Assembly (NCBI RefSeq): GCF_000425125.1 | Contig: NZ_KE384307.1 | Location: 124,001-188,000 of the forward strand | Direction of reading: 5' to 3' | Source of the DNA: Paenibacillus taiwanensis DSM 18679 | GTDB taxonomy: Bacteria > Bacillota > Bacilli > Paenibacillales > Paenibacillaceae | Length of the DNA stretch: 64,000 nt | Part shown: positions 35,996 to 44,198 of the stretch, piece by piece | How the letters are laid out: each line of letters opens with the position of its first letter | How positions within the stretch are numbered: position 1 is the first letter of the stretch | Translations under genes and position numbers: made by a program | Notes under the pieces: generated by a model | The model's database searches: none | Told to the model about the DNA's origin: nothing | What the model saw: only the letters and a program-made list of their open reading frames with translations

Positions 35996-36021
35996 CAAAC
36001 ATGCGTTCGGTGTTTTATACT
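35996..36021 (+). promoter_or_regulatory. LexA/DinR-box candidate 2 and promoter of the tail gene cluster
   Basis: CAAACATGCGTTCG (35996-36009) fits the LexA consensus at 12 of 14 positions. A -10 TATACT follows at 36016-36021, so a bound repressor would cover the -35 and spacer of the plus-strand promoter that reads into the tail genes. Confidence 0.45.
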
Positions 36022-36132
36022 ATTAACGTGGACATCGTGAGCACAGGGAAATGATCTCTCATCTAGCTTGTTTGGATCGTGGAGTGAAGTTCAGTTGGTA
36101 GATTGCGATGTTAGCAAAGGAGGTGATGTGCA

Positions 36133-36606
36133 TTGATTGCGTACCGCAACATCGTCCAGCAATGGATTGTACCTATGGGGGAAGCCCTTAAGCTGCCTGT
36201 AGTTAGCATGGATTCGCTGCGCACGAATAACACGCTGCCATTACTCGTCTACGATGTGACAGAGCCTTATATCGATTGCAGCCCACATCCGGTAGATACG
36301 GGAACTGGAGATGTAGAGAAGCTTGTGGAGATGGAATGGCAGCTGCTCATTTGCGGTGACGACCGCATGGAAATGGTAGAAGGCTGTCGGGATATGCTGG
36401 GCTGGTTGTGGACCGAGGGACTAGAGCATCTGGCGAAGTTATCGGTCTCGATGGTTCGAATTAGCCCTGCGCAATGGAAGACAGATCCTCATGCCGGGCT
36501 TGGTCTTCAAGTGAGGCTGCGAATGAAAGATCGCTTTGTGCGTTCTTTTACGTCGATTGACAAGGTTGAATTGACTTCAACAGAAAAAAAGGGAGTGGAT
36601 GATTAA
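36133..36606 (+). CDS. phage tail terminator/completion-like protein
   Basis: A 157-residue protein, first gene of the tail cluster. Its position directly before the sheath gene and its size match tail terminator or neck-type proteins that cap the tail. The sequence resembles a family of phage neck/terminator-like proteins only loosely, so the role is by context. The TTG start is preceded by AAAGGAGGTGATG. The TAA stop overlaps the ATG of the sheath gene by one base. Confidence 0.6.
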   Translation: MIAYRNIVQQWIVPMGEALKLPVVSMDSLRTNNTLPLLVYDVTEPYIDCSPHPVDTGTGDVEKLVEMEWQLLICGDDRMEMVEGCRDMLGWLWTEGLEHLAKLSVSMVRISPAQWKTDPHAGLGLQVRLRMKDRFVRSFTSIDKVELTSTEKKGVDD

Positions 36607-37604
36607 TGACAGTACAAGACGTGCAAGTAACGATCGATTTACAAAAGCCGACAGGACGGTTGTCTTTGGCGACACCATTGATTCTCGGTAAAAAGGCCGG
36701 CGGGTTTGCCTATAAAGAGTTCGGTGATCTCGACGCTGTAAAAGTTGAATTTGCAGAAACAACGACCGAATATAAGATGGCGCAAGCGTTGTTTGGTCAG
36801 GGAGACCGCTCCCCAAAACGAATTGCCATTACAGCTCATGATGAGACAGAGGAACCTGCTGCACGTCTGCGTGCTGTGCTGGATAATAGCTGGTATTTCC
36901 TTCTTTCAGCGGATAACAGTACGACTGTTGTAGAGGCGCTGGCTGAAGTGTTAGAGCAAGAAGACTACCGCTTGTATGTTACTCGTATTGCAGACAAAAA
37001 CAAGCTGCAAGTGCTTAAAGCCAAGGGGTACACGCGAACGGTCGTATTCTACCATACGGATGCTGCAACTTATCCCGATGCGGCATTGGTAGGTGCGGTT
37101 GGCTCTGAGGATGTAGGTTCGGTTACGTGGAAGTTCAAAATTTGCACGGGTATTTCTCCATTGAAGCTGACATCTACTCAACTGCTGGAGGTGCATGACA
37201 ATGGTGCGATTACATATGTAAATAAACAAGGTGAAGCACGAACATCGGAAGGAAAGACCGTATCTGGCGAGTATATCGACGTTATTATGTCTCGTGATTT
37301 TGTACGTGCTCGCATGGAAGCTCAGATTCAAAACTTGCTTAATCAATCCGATAAGATTCCGTATACAAATGCTGGTATTGCCCAAATCGAGAGTGCAGTG
37401 GTGAATGTGCTGCATGAAGCCTTTCGTATGGGAATAATCGCGGAGGATGAAAGCGGCGAGCCGTTGTTTGGTACTTCGTTCCTGCTGCGAGATCAGGTGG
37501 AGCCAGGAGATCGCGTTAATCGCAATTATAAAGGCGGTTCATTCTGGTTTGAGATTGCAGGTGCCGTGCATCAAGTGCTGGTCAAAGGTGTTATTCGTTT
37601 CTAA
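36606..37604 (+). CDS. contractile tail sheath protein
   Basis: A 332-residue protein that fits the compact sheath-like family found in Gram-positive myophage tails. It carries KEFGDLDAVK near the N-terminus, the segment GSVTWKFK..TGISPLKLT in the middle and a GKTVSGEYIDVIMSRDF core, then helices that pack on the tube. The sheath is the part that contracts to drive the tube through the target envelope, so its presence makes this a contractile (R-type) particle. It follows the terminator-like gene without a gap, and the tube gene comes next. Confidence 0.8.
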   Translation: MTVQDVQVTIDLQKPTGRLSLATPLILGKKAGGFAYKEFGDLDAVKVEFAETTTEYKMAQALFGQGDRSPKRIAITAHDETEEPAARLRAVLDNSWYFLLSADNSTTVVEALAEVLEQEDYRLYVTRIADKNKLQVLKAKGYTRTVVFYHTDAATYPDAALVGAVGSEDVGSVTWKFKICTGISPLKLTSTQLLEVHDNGAITYVNKQGEARTSEGKTVSGEYIDVIMSRDFVRARMEAQIQNLLNQSDKIPYTNAGIAQIESAVVNVLHEAFRMGIIAEDESGEPLFGTSFLLRDQVEPGDRVNRNYKGGSFWFEIAGAVHQVLVKGVIRF

Positions 37605-37669
37605 GTCCGGCATAAGGGCAAAAAGTATTGAGGCTTTATATTAGCAAAAAAAGAGGATGGTGTTTATTC

Positions 37670-38071
37670 ATGATTATGGGTATTTACGATGCAAAAAATG
37701 TGTCAGTTATCGTCAATGGCGAATATATTACGGGGTTTGGTGAGAATACATTTGTATCCTGCGAAAAGGATGAGGACATGTCTGTAGCGCATGTTGGTGC
37801 ACATGGTGAAGTTGCGATCGCTCATAAGAACAATCCACTAGGTACGATCAAATTAACCTTGATGTCCACTTCTCCCTATTTGACCAAGCTTCACCAGTTA
37901 GCGCGCGAGAAAAAAATATTTGATATTTGGGTCGTATCCCATAATGAACCGCGCGAACGCATTGGTAGTGCACAAGCGATCATGAAAAAACTTCCGACGG
38001 CTGCCTTTGGCTCTGAGTTGGAAGACCGTGAATTTGAAATTCAATTGCTGAAATATACACATACAGTGTAA
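37670..38071 (+). CDS. tail tube protein
   Basis: A protein of about 133 residues located right after the sheath gene, the normal place for the inner tube subunit. The fold is expected to be a beta barrel that stacks as hexameric rings; alternating hydrophobic strands (VSVIVNGEYITGF, GTIKLTLMSTSPY) fit this. The start is the ATG at 37670 or, two codons on, 37676; the AGAGGATGG upstream favours the first pair over the TTG/ATG at 37628. Confidence 0.75.
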   Translation: MIMGIYDAKNVSVIVNGEYITGFGENTFVSCEKDEDMSVAHVGAHGEVAIAHKNNPLGTIKLTLMSTSPYLTKLHQLAREKKIFDIWVVSHNEPRERIGSAQAIMKKLPTAAFGSELEDREFEIQLLKYTHTV

Positions 38072-38104
38072 TACCTTTAACACAAGAAGAAAGGGTGAAT
38101 GTAA

Positions 38105-38389
38105 ATGAGCAAGCAAAAGATCGTCACGATTGATGGAGAAGAATTGGTGCTACAGCATCCAGGAGCGCGTGCTCTAATGCGGCTGTATGATGTCGCGCTA
38201 AAGGCCGATGGCGGCTGGAAACTCGAAGCATCGATGGATTTCTTCCTTCAGCATGTCATCGTATCTCCGCGTCTCCATTGGGAGGGGCTTGAAGATAAAT
38301 CTGATCTTTTGACTCCGTTATGGCTGGAATGTGCACGATTCCTGGGGATGGTTGATACACCCTTGGAATCCGAATCATCCGACGTATAA
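38105..38389 (+). CDS. tail assembly chaperone, short form
   Basis: A 94-residue protein between tube and tape-measure genes, the conserved place of tail assembly chaperones (G in lambda, XkdN in PBSX-like tails). Many such genes make a second, longer product by ribosomal frameshifting. Here a second frame (38364-38549) overlaps the end of this one, and a CCC-T slippery site is present at 38360-38363. The ATG has GAAAGGGTG upstream. Confidence 0.75.
   Translation: MSKQKIVTIDGEELVLQHPGARALMRLYDVALKADGGWKLEASMDFFLQHVIVSPRLHWEGLEDKSDLLTPLWLECARFLGMVDTPLESESSDV
38360..38363 (+). promoter_or_regulatory. candidate +1 programmed frameshift site
   Basis: The frame of the short chaperone reads ACA CCC TTG; a +1 slip on the Pro codon CCC moves to TGG AAT CCG and enters the overlapping frame. 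CCC-T type +1 slippage is known from tail genes of Listeria phage PSA. Confidence 0.5.
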
Positions 38390-38549
38390 GCAATCCATCA
38401 CCCTGAATCCGCTCCGGCAGCTGTTCTGGCAGGTCGTCTTGAACAACCGGGGCGGCGTTTCATATACAGAGGCGAGCAGCATGAGCATTGAGGAACTGTG
38501 TGAGGCTGCGGCGGCGATGGAATGGATATACGGGAAAGGAGGGAAATAA
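38364..38549 (+). CDS. tail assembly chaperone, frameshift extension (T part)
   Basis: About 61 codons in the frame +1 to the upstream chaperone, ending three bases before the tape-measure gene. There is no start codon with a ribosome binding site, only a GTG at 38331 inside the upstream gene. The peptide (WNPNHPTYKQ...SMSIEELCEAAAAMEWIYGKGGK) is compact and ends in an amphipathic helix, as T extensions do. Translation by frameshifting from 38105 would give a fused product of about 147 residues. Confidence 0.6.
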   Translation, partial: WNPNHPTYKQSITLNPLRQLFWQVVLNNRGGVSYTEASSMSIEELCEAAAAMEWIYGKGGK

Positions 38550-38552
38550 ACA

Positions 38553-40409
38553 ATGGATGATCGGATTGTTAAAAATACACACCGTGAGCTCCGCACGATG
38601 AACGGGAAACTAGACGAGCTTGAATTGACGTTGAATATACTGACGAGTACGATTCGCAATCAGTCAAATTTATTGTTCTCTACAATGAAAATGAAGTCAG
38701 CAGCAAGTGCTCACCCACTACAGCCAACTCTGAATACAACTCGTTTGGAACTGGCGTTGGATCGAGTTCAGGTGGCTATGGTTCACCAGGGCGATGCTAT
38801 GCGGCAATTGTTCGCTTTAAAGTCAGGTGCAGCAAATGTACAAGGTGCCGCTGCCGCCAAGACTTCGGACGATAAGCCGAAGCTGCAACCGTGGGCTGAA
38901 AATTTCCAGAAATCTGATTTTGGCAAGACTATCATTAGCAGTAATGAAGTTTTGAAGCCTTTTAAGGAATTGGGGGATACGGTTGTAGCTCTGTTTGAAG
39001 GCCCTCAGAAAATTAAAACTTCTATTGATGAGTATCGGAAATGGTTTCAAGGGAAAGGAGGGGAATCCGGCAATAACAACAGTGACAGCAATGGAGGTTG
39101 CACTTGTAGCTGTTGTGCTCCTGCTAGTGGTGGAACAGGCGGGAATGGAGGAGGCTCCCCTGATACCCAGAGCGATTCGAGGCGTAGAGATTCACGCCGT
39201 GCCCGTGGTCGCCAAGGACGTCAAGATTCAGAACCTACGCAGGAGTCAAGGAGAAGTTCGAATAACGGGGGCAGAAGCAGACGTAATCGACGAAATACCG
39301 GTGCGAATCAGCGGAACTCAAGAAGAGGCTCTTCTTCGGGCGGATCTTCCGCACCTCCTCCTGAGCCTAGCACTGGAGCGGGTAGACAAGAGTTAGGACG
39401 TGCAGCCCAAGGTGAGGATGGCTCTGGATCACGCACAAGAACAGACAGGCACGGACCAGCGTGGAAATTATCCCATTTGCTGCCGAAAAGCCGGAAAGGC
39501 AGAGCAGCTTTAGGCATTGCAGGTGCCGCCGGGGCCATTGGAGCAGGGTATGCCTTATTTGGCGGAAGCAACAAAGAAGGGCAGCAGCCTGACGATGGAA
39601 GCAGTCAGCCATCTGCCACGTTAACTAATGTCGCAACTGTCGCTCAATCTTCTATGGATATGGTCCAAGCGGTACAGTCGATGCGTGGAGCGGCTGATGT
39701 AACAGCAGGGGCGGCCCAGCAAGCAGCAGCTCCGACAACTGCAAACGCGATTAGAGCTTCTGCTCAATCGGCATCCGCCGCAACAAGAACAGCTTCAGCT
39801 GCCAAAAAAGTCGGGTGGTTCGGCAAGTTGCTTAAAGGCGCCAAAGTAGTTAGTAAAGCAACCAAGCTGCTGCGGCTTACACCGGCCGGCTTTTTGGGAG
39901 GGCTGGCGCTTGATGCCGGTTTATGGGCGGCTGAGAAGTTTTTGCTCCCAAAAGAGGAAGACCAAGGCAAGGATGAGCTTCAAAAGCTGCCGTCCCCTCA
40001 AACGTTAACGAACAACATAAGCAGAGCTGGAACTGCTTCACCATTGGCTGCCACAGCACGAGCACCTATGGTGCCCCAAACAGGCATAGGTCCTGCGACT
40101 GCTTCCGCTGCAACAACTTCTTATCGTCCTTATTCTGATATGACAGGCACGGGAGTTCCTGTATCTACGTCGCCGACGTTAAATATGCCACCACCGATAC
40201 CAGGACGAACAGGGACGATGGATGTAAGTGCAAATAGCAACGTGGTGATGAACCTGAATGTAAATGGGTATGTTGATATGCGGATGATTGATGAAATTAA
40301 ACGGATTGCGCGCGAGCAATTTGATGCTTCATTCCGCTCGTTTGAACGAAGTATTACAAGTAAGATGCCTAAGCCGCAGGTTGGTCCGGGAGGGGTGACT
40401 TCTCATTAA
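38553..40409 (+). CDS. short tape-measure-like protein with Arg/Ser/Gly-rich centre
   Basis: A 618-residue protein in the tape-measure position. The N-terminal 170 residues include a coiled coil (MNGKLDELELTLNILTSTIRNQ). Residues 170-300 are low-complexity and disordered, rich in Gly, Ser, Arg and Asn, with a tight cysteine cluster CTCSCC at 183-188. Two hydrophobic segments (about 315-335 and 450-470) and an Ala/Thr-rich stretch follow, then a conserved-looking C-terminal part (NLNVNGYVDMRMIDEIKRIAREQFD). If tape length sets tail length at about 0.15 nm per residue, the tail would be near 90 nm. It could instead be a tail protein of other function. Confidence 0.6.
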   Translation: MDDRIVKNTHRELRTMNGKLDELELTLNILTSTIRNQSNLLFSTMKMKSAASAHPLQPTLNTTRLELALDRVQVAMVHQGDAMRQLFALKSGAANVQGAAAAKTSDDKPKLQPWAENFQKSDFGKTIISSNEVLKPFKELGDTVVALFEGPQKIKTSIDEYRKWFQGKGGESGNNNSDSNGGCTCSCCAPASGGTGGNGGGSPDTQSDSRRRDSRRARGRQGRQDSEPTQESRRSSNNGGRSRRNRRNTGANQRNSRRGSSSGGSSAPPPEPSTGAGRQELGRAAQGEDGSGSRTRTDRHGPAWKLSHLLPKSRKGRAALGIAGAAGAIGAGYALFGGSNKEGQQPDDGSSQPSATLTNVATVAQSSMDMVQAVQSMRGAADVTAGAAQQAAAPTTANAIRASAQSASAATRTASAAKKVGWFGKLLKGAKVVSKATKLLRLTPAGFLGGLALDAGLWAAEKFLLPKEEDQGKDELQKLPSPQTLTNNISRAGTASPLAATARAPMVPQTGIGPATASAATTSYRPYSDMTGTGVPVSTSPTLNMPPPIPGRTGTMDVSANSNVVMNLNVNGYVDMRMIDEIKRIAREQFDASFRSFERSITSKMPKPQVGPGGVTSH

Positions 40410-41199
40410 GCAAAAATCAGCACAAAAGTTAAGTCGTTTAGGTGGAATAGATTTATTTGTGACATCAGAAGAGCCGGAGTATGCGGTGCAGGTGAGTAGT
40501 CACAGTGTTGAAAAAGGTGGAACGATAACAGATCATATCCAGAAAGATACGGTTAGTCTCCATCTCGAAGGACTATTAATTGGACCTAAAGCAGATCAAT
40601 ATCGGCATCGTTTAGTTAAAGCAATGAACGCAGGAACACTGCTTCAATATTCAGGTCGTAATTTGCTATTAAATTGTGCGATTACAAGCTTGAGAACGGC
40701 GCATGACAATTCCATCTCTAATGGGATGAGCTTTTCCATGACGCTCAAGCAAATTCATGTAGTTACGGTTAGCTACAAGAAGCTGCCTCCCAAACGGAAG
40801 GTGGTCTTGAAGCCGATAACCCGTGTCGGGCAAAAAAATGCAACGTATCGTCCCAAAACGATTTCACATACAGTCCGTAGAGGACAGACATGGGAGCAAA
40901 TTGCTGGTTACTATGGCACAAGTTCCTATCAGCTTCGTAGTTGGAACTCACATTTAGATGCTCACGTTCCACCACCAGTAGGCATGATCCTGTCTATAGG
41001 GCAAAATGCGAGTGCTAAACAAAAAGCTATGAACCCGAATTTGAAGCATGCGGCACGAACTCACACGGTAGTATATGGTGAGAGTTGGAATTCAATAGCT
41101 TCTAGGTATCGTACAAGCCCCGATATATTAAAAGGATTAAATCCTAACATTAATGGCTACACCATACTGAAGTCTGGAATGGTGATCCGTGTTCTATAA
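40405..41199 (+). CDS. LysM-containing tail/baseplate protein (XkdP-like position)
   Basis: The N-terminal domain (GGIDLFVTSEEPEY...SSHSVEKGGTITDHI) is a Dit-like or hub-associated phage tail domain; two LysM-type modules follow at about residues 160-205 and 218-264 (SHTVRRGQTWEQIAGYYG; HTVVYGESWNSIASRYR). LysM binds peptidoglycan and may guide baseplate assembly. No ATG is suitable. A GTG at 40459 would cut into the conserved N-terminal domain. An ATT at 40405, overlapping the TAA of the previous gene and preceded by GGAGGGGTGA, would restore 18 residues, so a rare ATT start is proposed. The family is fairly sure, the start is not. Confidence 0.75.
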   Translation: MKQKSAQKLSRLGGIDLFVTSEEPEYAVQVSSHSVEKGGTITDHIQKDTVSLHLEGLLIGPKADQYRHRLVKAMNAGTLLQYSGRNLLLNCAITSLRTAHDNSISNGMSFSMTLKQIHVVTVSYKKLPPKRKVVLKPITRVGQKNATYRPKTISHTVRRGQTWEQIAGYYGTSSYQLRSWNSHLDAHVPPPVGMILSIGQNASAKQKAMNPNLKHAARTHTVVYGESWNSIASRYRTSPDILKGLNPNINGYTILKSGMVIRVL

Positions 41200-41252
41200 A
41201 TAGCAGTCACTTTTACGACGGTAAAGCTGTTTCTGGGGAAGGAGGAGTGTGT

Positions 41253-41573
41253 GTGGCAATTGTTGTCATTGATAAGGAGTTGGTTCCTTACTCGTTTGAG
41301 ATGGACTTAGGTGGTCGTATGTATACGTTTGAAATTCGTTATAACAATAAACATGATTATTTTACAGTGGACTTGCTAATAGGCGAACGTGCGCTTGCAT
41401 TAGGTGTGAAACTAGTGTGGGGTGTGCCTTTGTTTGAAGCCATTGAGACACCTTTGTTTCCGTTGGAAGAGATTGTACCTTATGGAGATAATCTGAATGA
41501 GCATGTAACCTGGGATACGCTTGGGCGATCGGTGCACATTCATTTGGGAGAAGATGATGGAATATTTATATAA
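41253..41573 (+). CDS. phage baseplate plug-like protein
   Basis: A 106-residue protein in the position and size range of baseplate plug proteins that seal the tail tube at the baseplate centre. It is rich in beta strands (YTFEIRYNNKHDYFTVDLLIG). GGAAGGAGG lies seven bases before the GTG at 41253; the GTG at 41247 is too close to it. The end overlaps the start of the next gene by about 17 bases, usual in this tightly packed cluster. Confidence 0.65.
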   Translation: MAIVVIDKELVPYSFEMDLGGRMYTFEIRYNNKHDYFTVDLLIGERALALGVKLVWGVPLFEAIETPLFPLEEIVPYGDNLNEHVTWDTLGRSVHIHLGEDDGIFI

Positions 41574-42354
41574 TCGCCAATGTGAAGTGCTTGTTGGAGG
41601 ATACAAATTTACGTATCAAGACCTGACCATGCGTGTTGTGGTTGACTTTGATGATGATAAAGAAGCCAACGAATCTACCATTGAGTTATACAATTTATCC
41701 AAGCATACACGAGCAAGTCTTCGTAATGGCATGCGTGTCATCGTGAATGCGGGATATGGTCGTACTTTAGGGACGGTACTACAAGGTAATATCGTTGAGA
41801 TTCGAACGAAGCGCGAGCAGATGGATCAAATTACGACCATTCAAGTGAAAGACGATTTAACTGTATCTGTCTATCATGTGGTGCAATCTTATCGAAAAGG
41901 TATAAAGGCAAGTGAAATTATTCGCGATCTACTAAATCAAGCGCAAATTCCTCATGGAGAAATAGCGTTGCCCTCTGATTATACGTATGCCAAAGGTTTT
42001 GTTGTAAAAGGCGATCCTGTAGCAGCCATTCGGAGAGCTGCTGCGGCCTGTGGAATTATGACTTATACAAGGCAAGGCAAGCTGCATTTTCAAGCATCGG
42101 GCAGTTCTGCCGCCAATCGAACCGCTATTCGTCTAGCTGCAAGCAGTGGTTTGCTTGATAGCCCACAAACTTTTGTAGATGGGGATATAAAGGGGGTTCG
42201 GGCAACCTCATTATTAAATCACCGTTTACATGCTGGTGCGCTCGTCTGGTTGGAGAGCGAGGACAATAACGGAGTGTATCAAGTCAGACAAGGTAGACAC
42301 ACCATTTCGGCGGAACAATTTGTTACAGATGTGGATTTAGTGAAGGAGTCCTAG
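41557..42354 (+). CDS. baseplate hub protein (gp27/late control D-like)
   Basis: A protein of 265 residues matching the hub position (XkdQ-like) between plug and spike genes. It shows the hub-type pattern with an early DLTMRVVVDFDDD segment, STIELYNLS, a KASEIIRDLLNQAQIP helix that fits phage hub families, and a C-terminal strand region. The hub forms a trimer that joins tube and spike. GGGAG lies about six bases before the ATG at 41557; an ATG three bases earlier is also possible. Confidence 0.75.
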   Translation: MEYLYNRQCEVLVGGYKFTYQDLTMRVVVDFDDDKEANESTIELYNLSKHTRASLRNGMRVIVNAGYGRTLGTVLQGNIVEIRTKREQMDQITTIQVKDDLTVSVYHVVQSYRKGIKASEIIRDLLNQAQIPHGEIALPSDYTYAKGFVVKGDPVAAIRRAAAACGIMTYTRQGKLHFQASGSSAANRTAIRLAASSGLLDSPQTFVDGDIKGVRATSLLNHRLHAGALVWLESEDNNGVYQVRQGRHTISAEQFVTDVDLVKES

Positions 42355-42404
42355 TTTTTAGTTGGTACAGAGAACTGTTTCATAGTCGAGGAAGGAGGAG
42401 CACA

Positions 42405-42677
42405 ATGGGGGCCAATCGAGCGGTTGGAGCGTTGGATGCTTGGATGGAGCATAAGCTGTCTGGCACAGTAGGAGCACAAATAGGGACAATTCTTAATATG
42501 GAAGCAGGCCGTGCAGACGTGGAATTGGAAGGCGAGATTGGGGCGATTCGCTATCAATTGCCTATGCTAGAGCTTTCGCCTGATGTGATACTTGAGAACG
42601 GCAACCGAGTATTGGTTGTATTTACTGAAGCAAACAGTGGTGGCGGCATTATTGTTGGGAAGGTGGCGGCCGAATGA
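42405..42677 (+). CDS. small OB-fold-like baseplate spike or hub accessory protein
   Basis: A 90-residue protein between the hub and gp25-like genes. The alternation of strands (VGAQIGTILNMEAGRADVELEGEIGAIRYQLPML, NRVLVVFTEANSGGGIIVGKV) suggests an OB-type barrel, as in the spike base of contractile tails. GAAGGAGGAGCACA precedes the ATG. The stop overlaps the next ATG by four bases (ATGA). No PAAR tip or lysozyme domain is present, so the spike is minimal or the tip is missing. Confidence 0.6.
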   Translation: MGANRAVGALDAWMEHKLSGTVGAQIGTILNMEAGRADVELEGEIGAIRYQLPMLELSPDVILENGNRVLVVFTEANSGGGIIVGKVAAE

Positions 42678-43051
42678 GAACTTGGCAGCTGCTAGATGGG
42701 GATATTCAACTGATAGATGGACAAGTGGCTTGGATTGATGGACGGGATGAGCTTGCACAGGCTGTGCGAATCAGATTGGGAACTCGCTTAGGCGAGTATT
42801 TTTTTGCCCCAGAAATGGGGTTGGATCATGAAAAGTTGCTCGGAAAGCAAGTTAGTGAAGAAGGAATTCGCGAAGCGATCATGTTATGTCTGGCGGAAGA
42901 GTCACGTATTTTATCGATCGATGAAATGGAACTGGAATGGGATGTGAACACCCGTCAGCTTTCAGTTCAGTTGACCCTCACAGGTACGGATGGAGAGGAG
43001 GTTACACTTCGATATGCTGAATTCAGCGGGATTGAAACGCAAAACGTATAA
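42674..43051 (+). CDS. baseplate wedge protein, gp25-like (XkdS-like)
   Basis: A 125-residue protein of the gp25/DUF2634-like family that forms the baseplate wedge and starts sheath assembly. It contains the typical VRIRLGTRLGEYFFAPEMGLDHEKLLG segment with the EYFFAPEMGLD signature. It starts inside the spike gene stop (ATGA overlap), and the baseplate J gene begins before its end. Confidence 0.82.
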   Translation: MRTWQLLDGDIQLIDGQVAWIDGRDELAQAVRIRLGTRLGEYFFAPEMGLDHEKLLGKQVSEEGIREAIMLCLAEESRILSIDEMELEWDVNTRQLSVQLTLTGTDGEEVTLRYAEFSGIETQNV

Positions 43052-44198
43052 CGAGATTTATGAAGAGATGGTTAATGAGCTTGGAAAAAGGCTTGGTCAA
43101 GATATGAATACATCGGAGTCGTCTCCGCTTGGTATGATGCTCCAAGTATTTGCATGGCACTTGTCAGTGCTGTGGGAAGACGTGGAGCAGGTTTATCATG
43201 AGTCGTATATTCAATATGCAACGGGTGTCCAACTGGATGCATTAGCAGTGTTCTACGGATTGCGCCGCAAGTTGGAGCAGCCTGCACACGGCGTGGTGGA
43301 ACTGAATGGGGTGCCTGGTTATATCGTACAACCTGGTTATCGGGTAGGAACAAAGACAGGCATTTGGTTTACAACGATTGCGCCATGCGCCTTGAATGAT
43401 CGTGGCAAAGGAACTGCTGCCATCACTGCTGTTATACCTGGCATTATGGGGAATGTCCCTGCTCACTCTATCGTCGAGGCATTTAGTCCTTTGAAAGAAA
43501 TTACGGGTATTACGAATTTGCGGGAAACTGAGGATGGGCGTGAACAGGAAAATGATGTGGAGTTTCGTGACCGGTTGCGAGCGGCACGGGATGGCAGTCA
43601 TGCTGCTACTATTGATGCGATCGTTTCTGCACTGCTGCAACTACCAGATGTGAAGTCCGCTGCCGTGCAAGTCAACGACACGATGCAAACAGACGAACAA
43701 GGAATACCGCCCAAATCTATCCGTGCTTATGTCTATGGCGGACAGTCCGAACAAATTGCCAAAGCCATCTTTGACAAAAAGGCGGCGGGTATTGGGACGG
43801 ATGGTAGGGAAAGTGTTGAAGTGAAGGATATTAGTGGTCATCTTCATAAAGTACAGTTTAGCCGCATGACGATGCTGGACGTTCATGTGGAGGTGTCTGT
43901 GGCTGCCAATTCTGCATTCCCTGCAAAAGGGCAAGATGAGATTATTACGGCCATAGCTCAATATATTGGTGGCATTGGCGCTGATCAGCAGGATTACACA
44001 GGCTTGGCTCAAGGTTCTCGTATCGTATTTAGCCGTCTTTTGACAGCAATACAAAATGTGCCAGGGATAGAGGAAGTAATGGATTTGAAAGTGAAGCTGG
44101 GTGATCGTGAGTATGTGTCCGGTAACGTTGATGTTCCGCTCTACCACGTATCAAGGGTGGCACCAGATCGGATTAAGGTGGCGGTGAGCCATGTTTAA
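43014..44198 (+). CDS. baseplate J-like protein (gp47 family, XkdT-like)
   Basis: A 394-residue protein of the baseplate J family, the wedge component that links the hub to the fibres. Typical segments are TYNEIYEEMVNELG at the start, SSPLGMMLQVFAWHLSVLWEDVEQVYHESYIQYATGVQLDALA in the first third, and REQENDVEFRDRL before the central domain. GGAGG lies about 12 bases upstream of the ATG at 43014. It overlaps the gp25-like gene by 38 bases and the following tail protein I gene by eight bases, consistent with an operon. Confidence 0.88.
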   Translation: MLNSAGLKRKTYNEIYEEMVNELGKRLGQDMNTSESSPLGMMLQVFAWHLSVLWEDVEQVYHESYIQYATGVQLDALAVFYGLRRKLEQPAHGVVELNGVPGYIVQPGYRVGTKTGIWFTTIAPCALNDRGKGTAAITAVIPGIMGNVPAHSIVEAFSPLKEITGITNLRETEDGREQENDVEFRDRLRAARDGSHAATIDAIVSALLQLPDVKSAAVQVNDTMQTDEQGIPPKSIRAYVYGGQSEQIAKAIFDKKAAGIGTDGRESVEVKDISGHLHKVQFSRMTMLDVHVEVSVAANSAFPAKGQDEIITAIAQYIGGIGADQQDYTGLAQGSRIVFSRLLTAIQNVPGIEEVMDLKVKLGDREYVSGNVDVPLYHVSRVAPDRIKVAVSHV

